A stretch of DNA of 64,000 nt from Pyrus communis (lineage: Eukaryota; Streptophyta; Magnoliopsida; Rosales; Rosaceae), in assembly GCF_963583255.1 (NCBI RefSeq), contig NC_084806.1, forward strand, positions 22,424,317 through 22,488,316, in the 5' to 3' direction. The position numbers were made by a program, and so were the translations under genes. Of this stretch, positions 36,525 through 47,575 are shown one piece after another. The notes below the pieces were generated by a model that saw nothing but the letters and a program-made list of their open reading frames with translations, ran no database searches and was not told the origin of the DNA. The first letter of the stretch is position 1. Every line of letters starts with the position of its first letter.

Positions 36525-37059
36525 ATGGCACTTGATAATGCTTCTCTTTTGTCACAACTCATGGAAAGGTCCCAAATGCAAAGAGTTGATATATTTAATC
36601 TTCAATCAAGGAATAACGTGTTTTCCAATACTTACAATTCGGATTGGAGTGATCATTCAAACTCTATGTGGTGGGAACCTCAAAATGCTCAACAAGGAGG
36701 ATATTGGCAGCCACCACAACCTCATATTCAATATGCCCAACCAAACTCAAGTTCGTCAATAGATTATAATCAAAAGCTTAATGAATTAATTTGTTTGGTG
36801 CAGGGCTCACAAATTCAAGACAATGAGGCTCAACAAGAAGGATATTGGCAGCCATATGAGGAGTTCTATTCAACGCCTATGCAGCCACCACAAAGGTTGG
36901 ACCACTTGGATAAGCAAATTGGGCAGATCGCGGAGTTCGTAGGACAGTTTCGAGACCAAGGCGAACTCCCTAGTTCAACCATTGCAAATCCGAAGGGAGA
37001 ATTTGAAACTGCCAAGGAAATCATGTTGAGAAGTGACAAGGAGGTTGGAACGGACCCTC
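36525..37059 (+). pseudogene. Gag-linker ORF of element O, cut by element L
   Basis: Starts MALDNASLLSQLMERS like C and I, then NTYNSDWSDH, an extra block GYWQPYEEFYSTPMQPPQ also found in N, and the KRLDHL-type heptad segment QRLDHLDKQIGQIAEFVGQF. It is open for 178 codons until element L inserts inside the codons for GTDP. Sister element C continues there with QPSKS, so the interruption is clean. The right half is not in the window. Confidence 0.85.
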
Positions 37060-39048
37060 TGATAGGAGCATATTTATGCGCCTTAGTTAGCTAGTTCTTA
37101 TGCATTTTTGTTATGTTTTCTTAGTTAAAGTAGTCTTTTAAGCTACTTTTATGTGTTTTCAGGTTTAAAGGACATATTACATGAAATAATGCAATTTGGA
37201 GCTTTTGGAGCAAAACTGAGCTGGAATGTGGTGTATGCAAATGGAGCACGAGGAATGGACGAGGTTGAAGGTCGAAGGAGCTTAAGAAATGAAGAAATGA
37301 AAGTGAAGAGCAAAGAAGTCAGAATTGGCAACCAAAGTTTCTAATTTTGGAAGTTTCTATTCTTGGAGGTTTCCATTGTCGTGAGTTTCTATTCTTGGCT
37401 TTGGGCTTTTAGATGACCTAAACCCTAACTCCTTGTGGACCCTAAGCCCATGCCCCACCTAAACCCTAATCCTAGCCCACTTAATCAGCCGCACCCTAGG
37501 GCCTAATCATTTAATTTCTGCCAAGTTAAACCCTAATCCATCTACCCTAAGCCCATGCCGCACCTAATGTTCTAGAAACCCTATTTTCTGGTGGATTTCC
37601 AACCCTTGCCGCACCCAAACCCTAGCCCATTTGTCTAACCTGATTTCTTTAGGGTTTGGCTGCCTATATATATATGTTTTACCACCTTGCCGCAAGGAGA
37701 ACCCTGAACACAACTCAGAAATTCGTCAAAATATATTCAGCCCCCTTGCCGCAGCCTTCCACCACCAATCTGCCATATTTTCACACTTTGCCGCAACCCC
37801 CATGTCCCCTAAACACTACCATATCATTCCTTACCCACTCATCCATCTAAATAACCCCTAGAACCTGTCCTAGTTCTTGTGCCGCAGACAAGAGGAGGAG
37901 AAAAAGCTAGGGACGTTCATGCCATTCTATTGAGGATTGTTGGAACGTTTTAGGTGTTGTCTTTCTGTTGAATCCCATGTTTAATTTTGATATTCTTTGT
38001 GTTGTGAGTATGAGGAACTAAACCCCCTTGGTTAGGGGGGAATTCGAAACCATGTACATGCTTGCAATATGATTTGATTACATTCAGTTGTTATTTCATA
38101 AGTTGTGGATTCAATTCGTTCATCTATTTGATTGATAACTTATTTGTGTATGTTGATTGAGAGTGCACGCTTAGTTTTCATGCATGAATATGATGCTAGA
38201 TTATGAGGGAGTTTCACCTAATAGTTACAATCTTATAATCACAAGTAGTGAAGGTCGCTTGAAAACGATCGCGTTGAATGAATTCTTAGCATAAGTTTCA
38301 TGCAATTCATAGTAACGAATGCTTTGTCAATGCTTATGTTTTTCATAGAACTTAATGATTCTTGCTTGTATCTCTATTATGCAATTCATGTAGGGAACTT
38401 GTAGGGAATGTTTTAGGTTGTTGTATGCAATCATCCAACTTAATAACTTGTGGAAAAACTGAGGGTTAATTAGTGCAATTCACGGTTAATCTGGGGTGTT
38501 GAGTATTTATAATTTATTGGAAGAACAACTGAAAATCGTTTTGTTTGCAAGTGTGACATGTGTGGAGAAGAACCTCCTAACTAGCCCTTTATCCAACCTT
38601 TTTATCCAAAAACATTCTACAATCTGTTTAGTTTAAAGTTTCTGTTTTATGTTGAATTTTCGTCCAAAACAAATCCCCCTTTAATTTGAAGTCTTAGATT
38701 AGTTAGAAAGTGTTTTGATTTGTGTTTCTAAGTATTTAGATTCAAGTTTTCACCCAATTTCGTCCAAATTAGTGTAGGTGCTCAAAACTGCCCAGAAAGT
38801 GGTTTTTAGGCAGTTTTGAGTCTTCTAGTTGCTGTTTTGGGTTTTAGGTTTGTTTAAGTGTTTTAACTTTTAGTTTTGCATTCTTTGATTCGAGTTTAGT
38901 GTTTTAAACTTTGTTTTTGAGTTTTTAAGTCAGTTACCAAGTGTTTAGCAATCCCTCCTAATCCCCGGTCTAGAACGATCCCTACTTGCATCTTTACTAC
39001 AATTGTCACAAGAGGGTTTTAATTTGTGTGCTTAATTATTTCGCATCA
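37060..39048 (+). repeat. 5' LTR of element L
   Basis: 1989 bp, TGATAGGAGC to TTCGCATCA. The U3 differs from the other LTRs: no 22-bp array, but three AAACCCTAA teloboxes (37420, 37461, 37528), five AGCCCA/TGGGCT site-II-like words and at least seven GCCGCA words before a TATA run (37665-37675). Hairpins lie at 38023-38039 and 38781-38820. Confidence 0.92.
37665..37675 (+). promoter_or_regulatory. TATA run of LTR L
   Basis: TATATATATAT in the LTR, downstream of the telobox and site-II-like words; the likely core promoter of the intact element. Confidence 0.5.
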
Positions 39049-39054
39049 AATTTT

Positions 39055-39072
39055 TGGCGCCGTTGCCGGGGA
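39055..39072 (+). other. PBS of element L (tRNA-Asp)
   Basis: TGGCGCCGTTGCCGGGGA, six bases after the LTR; perfect tRNA-Asp type. Confidence 0.93.
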
Positions 39073-39167
39073 TTAGCAACTTTGCTAATCCCTTGGATTG
39101 TTATTTTCGTTTTTCTTATTAGATCAGATTCTTATGTTATTTTGTTTCTTGTTTTAGGTACTTGTTT

Positions 39168-42100
39168 ATGACTCGGAGTTCTAATCCGGTTCACGAACAT
39201 ATTTTAGACTTTGACGACGATATGAGGAAGAACCCGGAACCTAGTGAATCAAGTGCAAGTTCCGAGTCCGTCTCTGAATTTGAAGAAGAGGAGGAGGAAG
39301 CCACGGCAGGGATATTTGAAGAAGTCCAAGGCATGGCGGTGGACAACCGTACACTCAAGGAGCTTGCAACTTCGGGATTGGGTAATGCCGCACCCTTGTG
39401 CATTCAATACCCCACGGCTGCCCAAGGTAAGACGGATGAGTTTGAATTAAAGTCAAGTTTGCTTCATCATATTCCTAAATACCATGGCTTGTCCATGGAA
39501 GATCCTAACAAACATTTGAAAGAATTTGAAGTAGTTTGCTCTAGTATGACTCCCGTCACTGTTGGCGGAAATATCTTGAAGATGAAGGCTTTTCCATTCT
39601 CTTTGATGGATAAAGCCAAAGATTGGTTATATGAGTTAGCTCCCGGCACTGTCACTTCTTGGGAGAGTATGAAGAGAGCATATTTGGAGAAGTTCTTTCC
39701 AACTTCTCGCATCATCCTCCTACGCAAAAAGATAAGCGGAATCCAGCAAGAAGAAGGTGAGTCTTTTCCTACGTATTATGAACGATTTAAATCACTTGTT
39801 GCTTCTTGTCCACAGCATCAGATGAAGGAGGAGTTGCTTTTGCAATATTTCTACGAGGGTCTCCTACCTCTAGAACGTCAAATGCTTGATGCTTCGGCGG
39901 GGGGAGCATTGGTGGACAAGACGCCCAGGGATGCCAAGGTCTTGATCGCTAACCGAGCATTGAACGCTCAACAATACGAAGGCGTTGGACAGAGGAGTAC
40001 CCCACGGCAACACCAAGTCAATGAGGTAAGTGCCATAACCGAACTTCAAAATCAAATGGCTAACCTTACTACGTTGATTTCTCAGGTGGTGGAAGGTCCA
40101 AAAGTTAAAACCGTAGCTTCTTGTGGCGTATGCTCCATGCAAGGACACCCTACGGACAAGTGCCCACAATTAATCGAGAATGGAGGGTGGGAGACACTCA
40201 ATGCCGTGGGATATGGCAACCAATACCAATCACGTGGTGATCCGTTCTCTAATACTTACAATCCCGGTTGGCGTGATCATCCGAATTTCAAATGGCGAGA
40301 CCCCCAACAAGGTCAACAACAAAGCGGATTTAGGCAACAACCCCCGGGTTTCTATCAAAAACCATTGGCACCACCACAAGCCCAAGCACAACCTGCCCAA
40401 AGCAATGTAGGTAATTCAAGTGATAATGATAAGATTTTTCAATTACTTACTACTTTGACGCAGGAAGTCCAAACTCAAAACAAAGAGAGGCAAATCCAAG
40501 ACAAGAGGGTGGACAACTTGGAGAAGCAAGTGGGACAGATTGCCGAGTTCATGGGGCAATTTCGTGAGCAAGGAAGGTTGCCTAGCTCAACGGTGGTCAA
40601 TCCGAAAGGTGGATTCGAATCTGCAAAAGCTATGCATTTGCGAAGTGGAAAGCAAGTCGGATCTGACCTCAAACCATCCAAATCACGTTCCAACGAGGAG
40701 GACGAGTTGAGAATTGAAGAGGAGGAGCAAAGGCCACTCACGGCCAAGGTGGAACCAAATGTGCCGCAAGTTCCAAGTGATCCTAAACCGTCCAATTCAC
40801 CCCATAAAGGTAAAAACGTGTCAAGTTCAGTTCCTACTAATGCTTTTCCTTTGAATGTTCCTTTTCCTAGTAGATTTAAGCAAACAAAAAAAGAGGAAGC
40901 GGAAAAGGACATTCTCGAGACGTTTCGCAAAGTTCAAGTCAACATACCTTTGTTAGATGCAATCAAGCAAGTTCTGAGGTATGCTAAGTTCTTGAAGGAG
41001 TTGTGTACCACTAGGAAGAGGATGTCGACTATGGAAGTGGTAAAGGTAGGTGAAAATGTGTCCGCCATCTTGCAACGCAAACTACCTCCCAAATGCAAGG
41101 ATCCAGGTAGCTTTACCATTCCTTGTGTCATTGGGAATACTAGATTTGAATCTGCCATGCTTGATTTAGGTGCTTCTATAAATGTTATGCCATATTCCAT
41201 TTATGCATCTATAAACTTAGGAGCATTGAAAAATGATGAGGTAATAATACAATTGGCCGATAGATCTAACGCCTATCCAAAGGGAGTTTTGGAAGATGTT
41301 CTTGTGCAGGTTAATCATTTGGTCTTCCCGGCGGATTTCTATGTCCTCGAAATGGATGAATCGGACCATGCTCCTTTGCTGCCCATTCTACTTGGAAGGC
41401 CATTCATGAAGACGGCCCGGACGAAGATTGACGTGTATAGTGGAACTTTGTCCATGGAATTCGATGGGGAAGTTGTTAATTTTAATCTTTCTGATTCCAT
41501 TAAATACCCTAGTGAGGACCATTCATGCTTTTCTATTGATATAATTGACTCTTTGGCGCAGGGATATCTCGACGATTTGAATGACGATGCGCTTGAAAAA
41601 GTCATTACACGAGGCATGGAACTCAAAACAAATGAGGAAGAGTGCATGCATGCCCACGGCATACAAGAGTCATCCCATGCCGTGCCCCCTAGTGAGGAAT
41701 TACTTGAAGTTGTGGCTGCCCTTGAGTCCTCACCTAAGCTTGATGGTAAGTATATTAACCGTGAGTCCATTCCCATTTCGACTAACAAATTGCTTCCATC
41801 TATAGTTCAGGCACCTACCCTTGATCTCAAACCATTACCGGGTCATTTGAAGTACATTTTCTTGGGAGAAAAGGAGACATTACCGGCCATCATTTCTTCA
41901 TCACTCACGGCACAAGAAGAGGAGAAACTAGTGCGTGTTTTGAAGGAATTCAAATCTGCCCTAGGTTGGACATTGGCCGATATCAAAGGTATTAGTCCCA
42001 CCACATGCATGCATCATATATTTCTTGAGGAGGGGGCCAAACCAACTAGAGAGGCTCAACGCCGTCTTAACCCTCCGATGATGGAAGTTGTGAAGAAGGA

Positions 42101-44723
42101 GATAATCAAGCTGTTAGATTGTGGAGTTATCTATCCTATCTCGGATAGTAAGTGGGTTTCGCCTATCCAATGCGTGCCGAAGAAATCTGGAGTGACGGTT
42201 GTGGAGAACGCAGAGAATGAGCTAGTGCCCACTCGAGTCCAAACCGGTTGGCGCGTATGCACTGATTATAGGAAGATAAATGCCACCACGAGGAAGGACC
42301 ACTTCCCATTGCCGTTCCTAGATCAAATGTTGGAAAGGTTAGCGGGTCATTCATTTTATTGTTTTCTTGATGGATATTCTGGTTATAATCAAATTGTTAT
42401 TGCCCCGGATGATCAAGAAAAGACTACTTTTACATGCCCATTTGGTACATTTGCTTATCGTCGCATGCCATTTGGGTTATGTAACGCACCTGCTACATTT
42501 CAAAGATGCATGATGAGCATATTTTCAGATTATGTTGAGAAAATTATTGAGGTTTTTATGGATGATTTCAGTGTGTTTGGTAATTCATTTGATGGTTGTT
42601 TAAGTAATCTTAGTTTGATTTTGAACCGTTGTGTTGAAACAAATCTTGTGCTTAATTGGGAAAAATGTCACTTCATGGTTAAACAAGGTATTGTTTTAGG
42701 ACATATTATTTCTGAAAAAGGCATTGAAGTAGATAAATCTAAGGTAGACCTTGTTCGTCACTTACCCGCTCCAACTTCGGTTAGAGAGGTTCGTTCGTTT
42801 CTTGGTCACGCAGGTTTTTATAGGCGGTTCATAAAGGATTTCTCGAAGATTGCACAGCCACTATGTCGATTGCTGCAAAAAGAGGTGGCGTTTGAGTTTG
42901 ATGATGCATGTTCCACGGCATTCAAGCACCTCAAGGAGGCTCTCACGTCGGCTCCCATTATCACACCTCCAAATTGGAGCCTTCCATTCGAGTTGATGTG
43001 CGATGCTTCGGACTATGCGATTGGTGCTGTTTTGGGGCAGCGAAAGGACAAACAACCTCATGTTATTTATTATGCTTCTAGAACATTAAATGATGCTCAA
43101 TTAAATTACTCAACAACTGAAAAAGAATTACTTGCTGTGGTATTTGCATTAGATAAGTTTCGGTCATATTTACTTGGGACTAAAGTTATTATTTTTACTG
43201 ATCATGCAGCTCTCAAGTATTTGCTTACAAAAAAAGAGGCCAAGCCTAGACTAATTCGATGGCTATTGCTCCTACAAGAGTTTGACATTGAGATTCGGGA
43301 TAAGAAGGGCGTGGAGAATGTGGTGGCTGACCACCTAAGCCGCATGGTGCATAATGAGGAGTCCCTACCCATTGCAGAGACATTCCCCGATGAACAATTG
43401 CTGTCCATAAAGGTTAGTACACCGTGGTATGCTGATATAGTTAATTTTTTGGTGTCAAAACGTATTCCAAGTGAGTTCAATAGGCACCAACGTGACAAAC
43501 TTAGGCATGATGCACGGTTTTACGTGTGGGATGATCCATACTTATGGAAATTTTGTCCCGATCAGATTATACGTCGTTGTGTGCATGATTCTGAATGTCA
43601 TTCAATTTTGAGTTTTTGTCATACATATGCATGTGGAGGGCACTTTGGCACACAACGCACGGCCCTCAAAGTGTTACAATGTGGATTTTATTGGCCTAGT
43701 ATTTTTAAGGATGCTAGAACGTTTTGCTTAACATGTGATAAATGCCAAAGAATGGGTGGAATTAGTGCAAAGGACCAAGTGCCGCAGGTTTCTATCCTAA
43801 ATGTTGAAATTTTTGATGTTTGGGGTATTGATTTTATGGGTCCCTTCCCTTCATCGTATGGTTTCATGTATATTTTGCTTGCGGTTGATTATGTGTCAAA
43901 ATGGGTGGAAGCCAAGGCCACTCGGACTAATGATTCTAAAGTGGTTGCAGATTTTATTAGAACTAACATTTTTGCAAGGTTTGGAATGCCACGAGTGATC
44001 ATTAGTGATGGAGGGTCACACTTTTGCAATCGGACCATTGAAGCATTATTGAGGAAATACCATGTCACCCATAAGGTTTCTACACCTTATCATCCTCAAA
44101 CGAATGGCCAAGCCGAGGTTTCCAACCGAGAGATCAAGCAAATACTTGAGAAGACCGTTGGGCCAACAAGGAAGGATTGGAGCTTACGGTTAGATGATGC
44201 ACTTTGGGCGTATCGTACGGCGTACAAAACCCCCATTGGGATGTCCCCCTTTCGACTTGTCTATGGCAAGGCGTGCCATCTTCCCGTTGAATTGGAGCAC
44301 AAAGCACTTTGGGCCATCAAGAAGTTTAACATGAACCTCGATGAAGCGGGAAGTCAAAGGAGATGGCAATTAAATGAGCTTGATGAGATAAGGCACGAGG
44401 CGTACGATAATGCAAGCATTTACAAGCAAAAGACCAAAGCTTTCCATGATAACATGATCCGTGGGAAATCATTCTCAATTGGGCAGAAAGTGTTATTGTT
44501 CAATTCCCGATTACGTTTGTTTCCTGGTAAGTTACGTTCTAAGTGGATTGGACCATTTGTTATTACTAATGTTTTTGTTCATGGTGCAGTCCAAATCCAA
44601 AGCTTGAAAACGGGACATGAATTCAAGGTGAACGGGCATCGTTTGAAGCCCTATTATGACACCTTTGTGGAGCATGCCATGGATGACATACCCTTGGAAG
44701 CCGTGGGCCCTAGTAAGGAGTGA
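39168..44723 (+). CDS. gag-pol: Athila-type Gag-Pol polyprotein, uninterrupted
   Basis: Structural and enzymatic polyprotein of a Ty3/gypsy element; 1851 residues in one frame. ATG at 39168 ([11 protein letters not shown]) is chosen; the longer frame starts at TTG. Order: acidic N-terminus; Gag core around residues 95-235 ([20 protein letters not shown]); CCHC knuckle [14 protein letters not shown] (319-332); linker; aspartic protease with DLGAS at 666; RT with FMDD at 1130-1133; RNase H with D1279 and TDHAA near 1345; integrase with an HHCC zinc region (about 1475-1525) and D1555, D1614, E1650 (D-D-35-E). The C-terminus has no chromodomain, as in Athila. The RT has FMDD where chromoviruses have FIDD or YIDD. 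No stop or frameshift, so the protein may be functional even though the element has lost most of its 3' LTR. No env-like ORF follows. Confidence 0.95.
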   Translation: MTRSSNPVHEHILDFDDDMRKNPEPSESSASSESVSEFEEEEEEATAGIFEEVQGMAVDNRTLKELATSGLGNAAPLCIQYPTAAQGKTDEFELKSSLLHHIPKYHGLSMEDPNKHLKEFEVVCSSMTPVTVGGNILKMKAFPFSLMDKAKDWLYELAPGTVTSWESMKRAYLEKFFPTSRIILLRKKISGIQQEEGESFPTYYERFKSLVASCPQHQMKEELLLQYFYEGLLPLERQMLDASAGGALVDKTPRDAKVLIANRALNAQQYEGVGQRSTPRQHQVNEVSAITELQNQMANLTTLISQVVEGPKVKTVASCGVCSMQGHPTDKCPQLIENGGWETLNAVGYGNQYQSRGDPFSNTYNPGWRDHPNFKWRDPQQGQQQSGFRQQPPGFYQKPLAPPQAQAQPAQSNVGNSSDNDKIFQLLTTLTQEVQTQNKERQIQDKRVDNLEKQVGQIAEFMGQFREQGRLPSSTVVNPKGGFESAKAMHLRSGKQVGSDLKPSKSRSNEEDELRIEEEEQRPLTAKVEPNVPQVPSDPKPSNSPHKGKNVSSSVPTNAFPLNVPFPSRFKQTKKEEAEKDILETFRKVQVNIPLLDAIKQVLRYAKFLKELCTTRKRMSTMEVVKVGENVSAILQRKLPPKCKDPGSFTIPCVIGNTRFESAMLDLGASINVMPYSIYASINLGALKNDEVIIQLADRSNAYPKGVLEDVLVQVNHLVFPADFYVLEMDESDHAPLLPILLGRPFMKTARTKIDVYSGTLSMEFDGEVVNFNLSDSIKYPSEDHSCFSIDIIDSLAQGYLDDLNDDALEKVITRGMELKTNEEECMHAHGIQESSHAVPPSEELLEVVAALESSPKLDGKYINRESIPISTNKLLPSIVQAPTLDLKPLPGHLKYIFLGEKETLPAIISSSLTAQEEEKLVRVLKEFKSALGWTLADIKGISPTTCMHHIFLEEGAKPTREAQRRLNPPMMEVVKKEIIKLLDCGVIYPISDSKWVSPIQCVPKKSGVTVVENAENELVPTRVQTGWRVCTDYRKINATTRKDHFPLPFLDQMLERLAGHSFYCFLDGYSGYNQIVIAPDDQEKTTFTCPFGTFAYRRMPFGLCNAPATFQRCMMSIFSDYVEKIIEVFMDDFSVFGNSFDGCLSNLSLILNRCVETNLVLNWEKCHFMVKQGIVLGHIISEKGIEVDKSKVDLVRHLPAPTSVREVRSFLGHAGFYRRFIKDFSKIAQPLCRLLQKEVAFEFDDACSTAFKHLKEALTSAPIITPPNWSLPFELMCDASDYAIGAVLGQRKDKQPHVIYYASRTLNDAQLNYSTTEKELLAVVFALDKFRSYLLGTKVIIFTDHAALKYLLTKKEAKPRLIRWLLLLQEFDIEIRDKKGVENVVADHLSRMVHNEESLPIAETFPDEQLLSIKVSTPWYADIVNFLVSKRIPSEFNRHQRDKLRHDARFYVWDDPYLWKFCPDQIIRRCVHDSECHSILSFCHTYACGGHFGTQRTALKVLQCGFYWPSIFKDARTFCLTCDKCQRMGGISAKDQVPQVSILNVEIFDVWGIDFMGPFPSSYGFMYILLAVDYVSKWVEAKATRTNDSKVVADFIRTNIFARFGMPRVIISDGGSHFCNRTIEALLRKYHVTHKVSTPYHPQTNGQAEVSNREIKQILEKTVGPTRKDWSLRLDDALWAYRTAYKTPIGMSPFRLVYGKACHLPVELEHKALWAIKKFNMNLDEAGSQRRWQLNELDEIRHEAYDNASIYKQKTKAFHDNMIRGKSFSIGQKVLLFNSRLRLFPGKLRSKWIGPFVITNVFVHGAVQIQSLKTGHEFKVNGHRLKPYYDTFVEHAMDDIPLEAVGPSKE

Positions 44724-45857
44724 ATGAGGTCTTCGTCCGGCTGTACGACGTAAAAGCAAGCGCTACTTGGGAGGCAACCCATGCATTCAACAAAGGAAGA
44801 CCTAGAAAGCACTCCAATTCCAGATTTGCGTTCCTAAACCCTTCTCTTTGTTGATTCTTTCTAATCTGCCTATTTAGTTGTTTTACTTGCTATTTGTGTG
44901 GTTCTTTGTGTGATTCTATGCTTAAAACATTGAGGACAATGTTTGATTTAAGTGTGGGGGGGTAACTAAGTGTTTTTCATGCAAATTCGTGGGATTTTAT
45001 CACCCATTATTTCAAAACTTGTTCCTTGCTGTTTTTAAGTGTTTTTAAGCAGTTTTGGTGTGTTAAATTTAGTATGTTTTGAAGTAAAAATCCGAAAATC
45101 AAAGAAAAATTTGAAAAATTTGTTTTAAAAAAACCCAAAAAAGAGTTATTTTTGTGTGTTTGTTTGTGTCTTAGGGTACCTTCCAACACAATGATGAGGA
45201 TTTGGTTTTTAAATACATGGCTGTTAAAGAGAGTGATTAACATGGATGAAAGTTTGATTTACTCTATGTTTATGCTTGGTTGTGGTTATAACTTATGACT
45301 TCACATGTAATCAAAAAGAAGAAAAAAATTAGTTTTTGTAACATGCTTGAAGGAAGGAACTCAAACTAATGCTACAACCTTGTGAGATTTGAGCCTAAAC
45401 GTTTATTTGGAGAGTTAAAATCTGTGCATTCTTGGTTTCTAAAGTCGTTGCATGATCTCATTTTTCTTTGCTTGGTTACTACTTAGAAGGCGTTTCATCA
45501 TTTAGTTCCAAATACTAGAACTCATGCCAATTTCATTCAAAACATGTTATTGAATTGCATAACACATATTCAAGATGAAGTTAGTAGTGACCACCATAGC
45601 CAAATTGCCATATTTCCCTATTTCATTTGTTTGTAGGATTTAACCCCGTTGAGCCTTGTGTAGCCTACTTTCTTTGTTAACCCACAATTATCCTCACCTA
45701 GCCTAGAGTAGGACCACCCATACCTTTGTTCTTGAAGCATAGTAAAAGCATAACTCAAAGATGAATTCCTTTTGATCATTGCATTGTAGAAAACAAGTGT
45801 GGGGGAAGGATTCTTGATACATGGGTGTGCCAAAGTCTTGAATGAGGCACGGCAAAG

Positions 45858-45894
<37 letters not shown>

Positions 45895-46676
45895 GTTGAA
45901 AAGTTGAGAAAAAGAGTTCCAAAGTATTGTTTGTTGAAGAAAGGGTCCAAAACAATGAATTCGGCCCTAAGGAGTTGTCTAAATCTTTCCCTTGTGTTTT
46001 AAAGTTAATTTCTGCAATCTAAGTGAATTCTAAGTCTCAATTTCATTGTTTTGCTTACTATTGCTTGAAGAACGTTTGTTTTCCCTATCCTCTCCTTGTT
46101 AACCAACACCCCAAGCCCCATTACAACCCTAAACTTCTATCTTGAGTGTTATGTGTGTCAATTTGTGGAGTTTGAATTTGGTATGAGCATATAATGTCAC
46201 TGGTTCTCGCATCTAAGTAGTAGCATTCCATTCATGAGATCATATCTAAACATGCTTCTTAACTCTAGAAATTGCATTCGTTGTGAAACATATATGTGAG
46301 CATTCGTTTTCATATCTACATCAATCTTCTCACATATGACTAGTATAGGGTGTGGAGTTAGAAAATCTGAGTGAAAATAGAGTGTCTATCTTGTAAGGAA
46401 TTGAGGGAATTCTCTAAGGCATGTTACTACATTCAAAGCATTGTGTTAATTGATTACTTGTGAACAAGTGAGTAGTGGCTTTAATTAAGTATGTGCTTGT
46501 GTAAAGAGGACTCAAATCTGTGGGGATAATGATCTTTAACATGTCAAGTGCATTGGAAATCCCTGAGGCAAACGTTGGAAGGTTTAGGTTTTGTTTTGGT
46601 TAGTTGTTTCATTTTGTTTTCTTTTTTTTTTGTTTGTTTTGCTCGAGGACTAGCAAAAGCTAAGTGTGGGGGAATT
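44724..46676 (+). other. 3' UTR of element L with three PPT-like motifs
   Basis: About 1.95 kb without a credible gene. AAGTGTGGGGG occurs at 44950-44962, 45795-45810 and 46662-46676, spaced 845 and 867 bp; the last is the true PPT next to the LTR. An A-rich tract lies at about 45858-45887. The same three motifs with the same spacing occur in element P. Confidence 0.85.
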
Positions 46677-46966
46677 TGATAGGAGCATATTTATGCGCCT
46701 TAGTTAGCTAGTTCTTATGCATTTTTGTTATGTTTTCTTAGTTAAAGTAGTCTTTTAAGCTACTTTTATGTGTTTTCAGGTTTAAAGGACATATTACATG
46801 AAATAATGCAATTTGGAGCTTTTGGAGCAAAACTGAGCTGGAATGTGGTGTATGCAAATGGAGCACGAGGAATGGACGAGGTTGAAGGTCGAAGGAGCTT
46901 AAGAAATGAAGAAATGAAAGTGAAGAGCAAAGAAGTCAGAATTGGCAACCAAAGTTTCTAATTTTG
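46677..46966 (+). repeat. 3' LTR of element L, truncated
   Basis: First 290 bp of the LTR, apparently identical to 37060-37349. It ends in TTTTG, which is shared with the 3' UTR that follows, suggesting a microhomology joint. Confidence 0.9.
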
Positions 46967-47575
46967 CTCACTATTTCTTTAAAAACCTTTGTTTTCCATA
47001 TCCCTTCTTTGTTATCCACATACCCCAAGCCCCGTTACAACCCTTGACTTCTATCTTGAGTGTTGTGTATTTCAATTTGTGGAGTTTGAACTTGGTATGG
47101 GCTTATGGTGTCACTGGTTCTCGCGTCTAAGTAGTAGCATTCCATTCATGAGATCATATCTAAACATGCTTATTAACTCCAGAAAATGCTTTCCTTATTA
47201 TAACATATGTGAGTGTTCGTCTACATGTTTACATCAATCTTCTCACATATACCTAGTGTAGGGTGTGTAGTCAGAAAATCTGTGTGAAAAACGAGAGTAC
47301 ATCTAGTAAGAAATTGAGGGAATTCTCTAAAGGCATGTTACTACATTTGAAATGTGTTTTAATTGCTTAATTGTGAACTAGTATGTGGTGACTATGATTA
47401 AGAATGTACTTAAGTGTAAAGATGGCTCAAATCTGTGAGAATAATGATTTTTAACTTGTCATGTGCATTGGAAGTCCCTGATACGATTGTTGGAAGGTGT
47501 AGGTTGTGTTTTGTTCTTTTTGTTTTGTTTTTCTGTTTTGCTCGAGGACTAGCAAAAGCTAAGTGTGGGGGTATT
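46967..47575 (+). other. 3' UTR tail of element M
   Basis: Matches the end of the 3' UTRs of L (from about 46050) and, more closely, P (reversed, about 31683-32290). It ends with PPT AAGTGTGGGGGTATT (47561-47575). The body of M is missing. Confidence 0.85.

Larger units (their letters stand above)
37060..46966 (+). mobile_element. Athila-like Ty3/gypsy element L (open gag-pol, broken 3' LTR)
   Basis: Contains a 1989-bp 5' LTR, tRNA-Asp PBS, one continuous gag-pol, a 1953-bp 3' UTR with PPT and only the first 290 bp of the 3' LTR. It is inserted in element O after CCCTC (37055-37059). The 3' LTR stops inside TTTTG (46962-46966), where sequence of another element's 3' UTR takes over. The surviving 3' LTR piece looks identical to the 5' LTR at a constant offset of 9617, so the insertion is young. 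Confidence 0.93.

Noticed and set aside
37420..37536. AAACCCTAA repeats as an interstitial telomere
   Set aside because: Only three separated copies; better explained as teloboxes in U3 or chance.
44724..46676. Possible env-like gene between pol and the 3' LTR of L
   Set aside because: No plus-strand ORF of credible length and no transmembrane pattern; only short frames around an A-rich tract.
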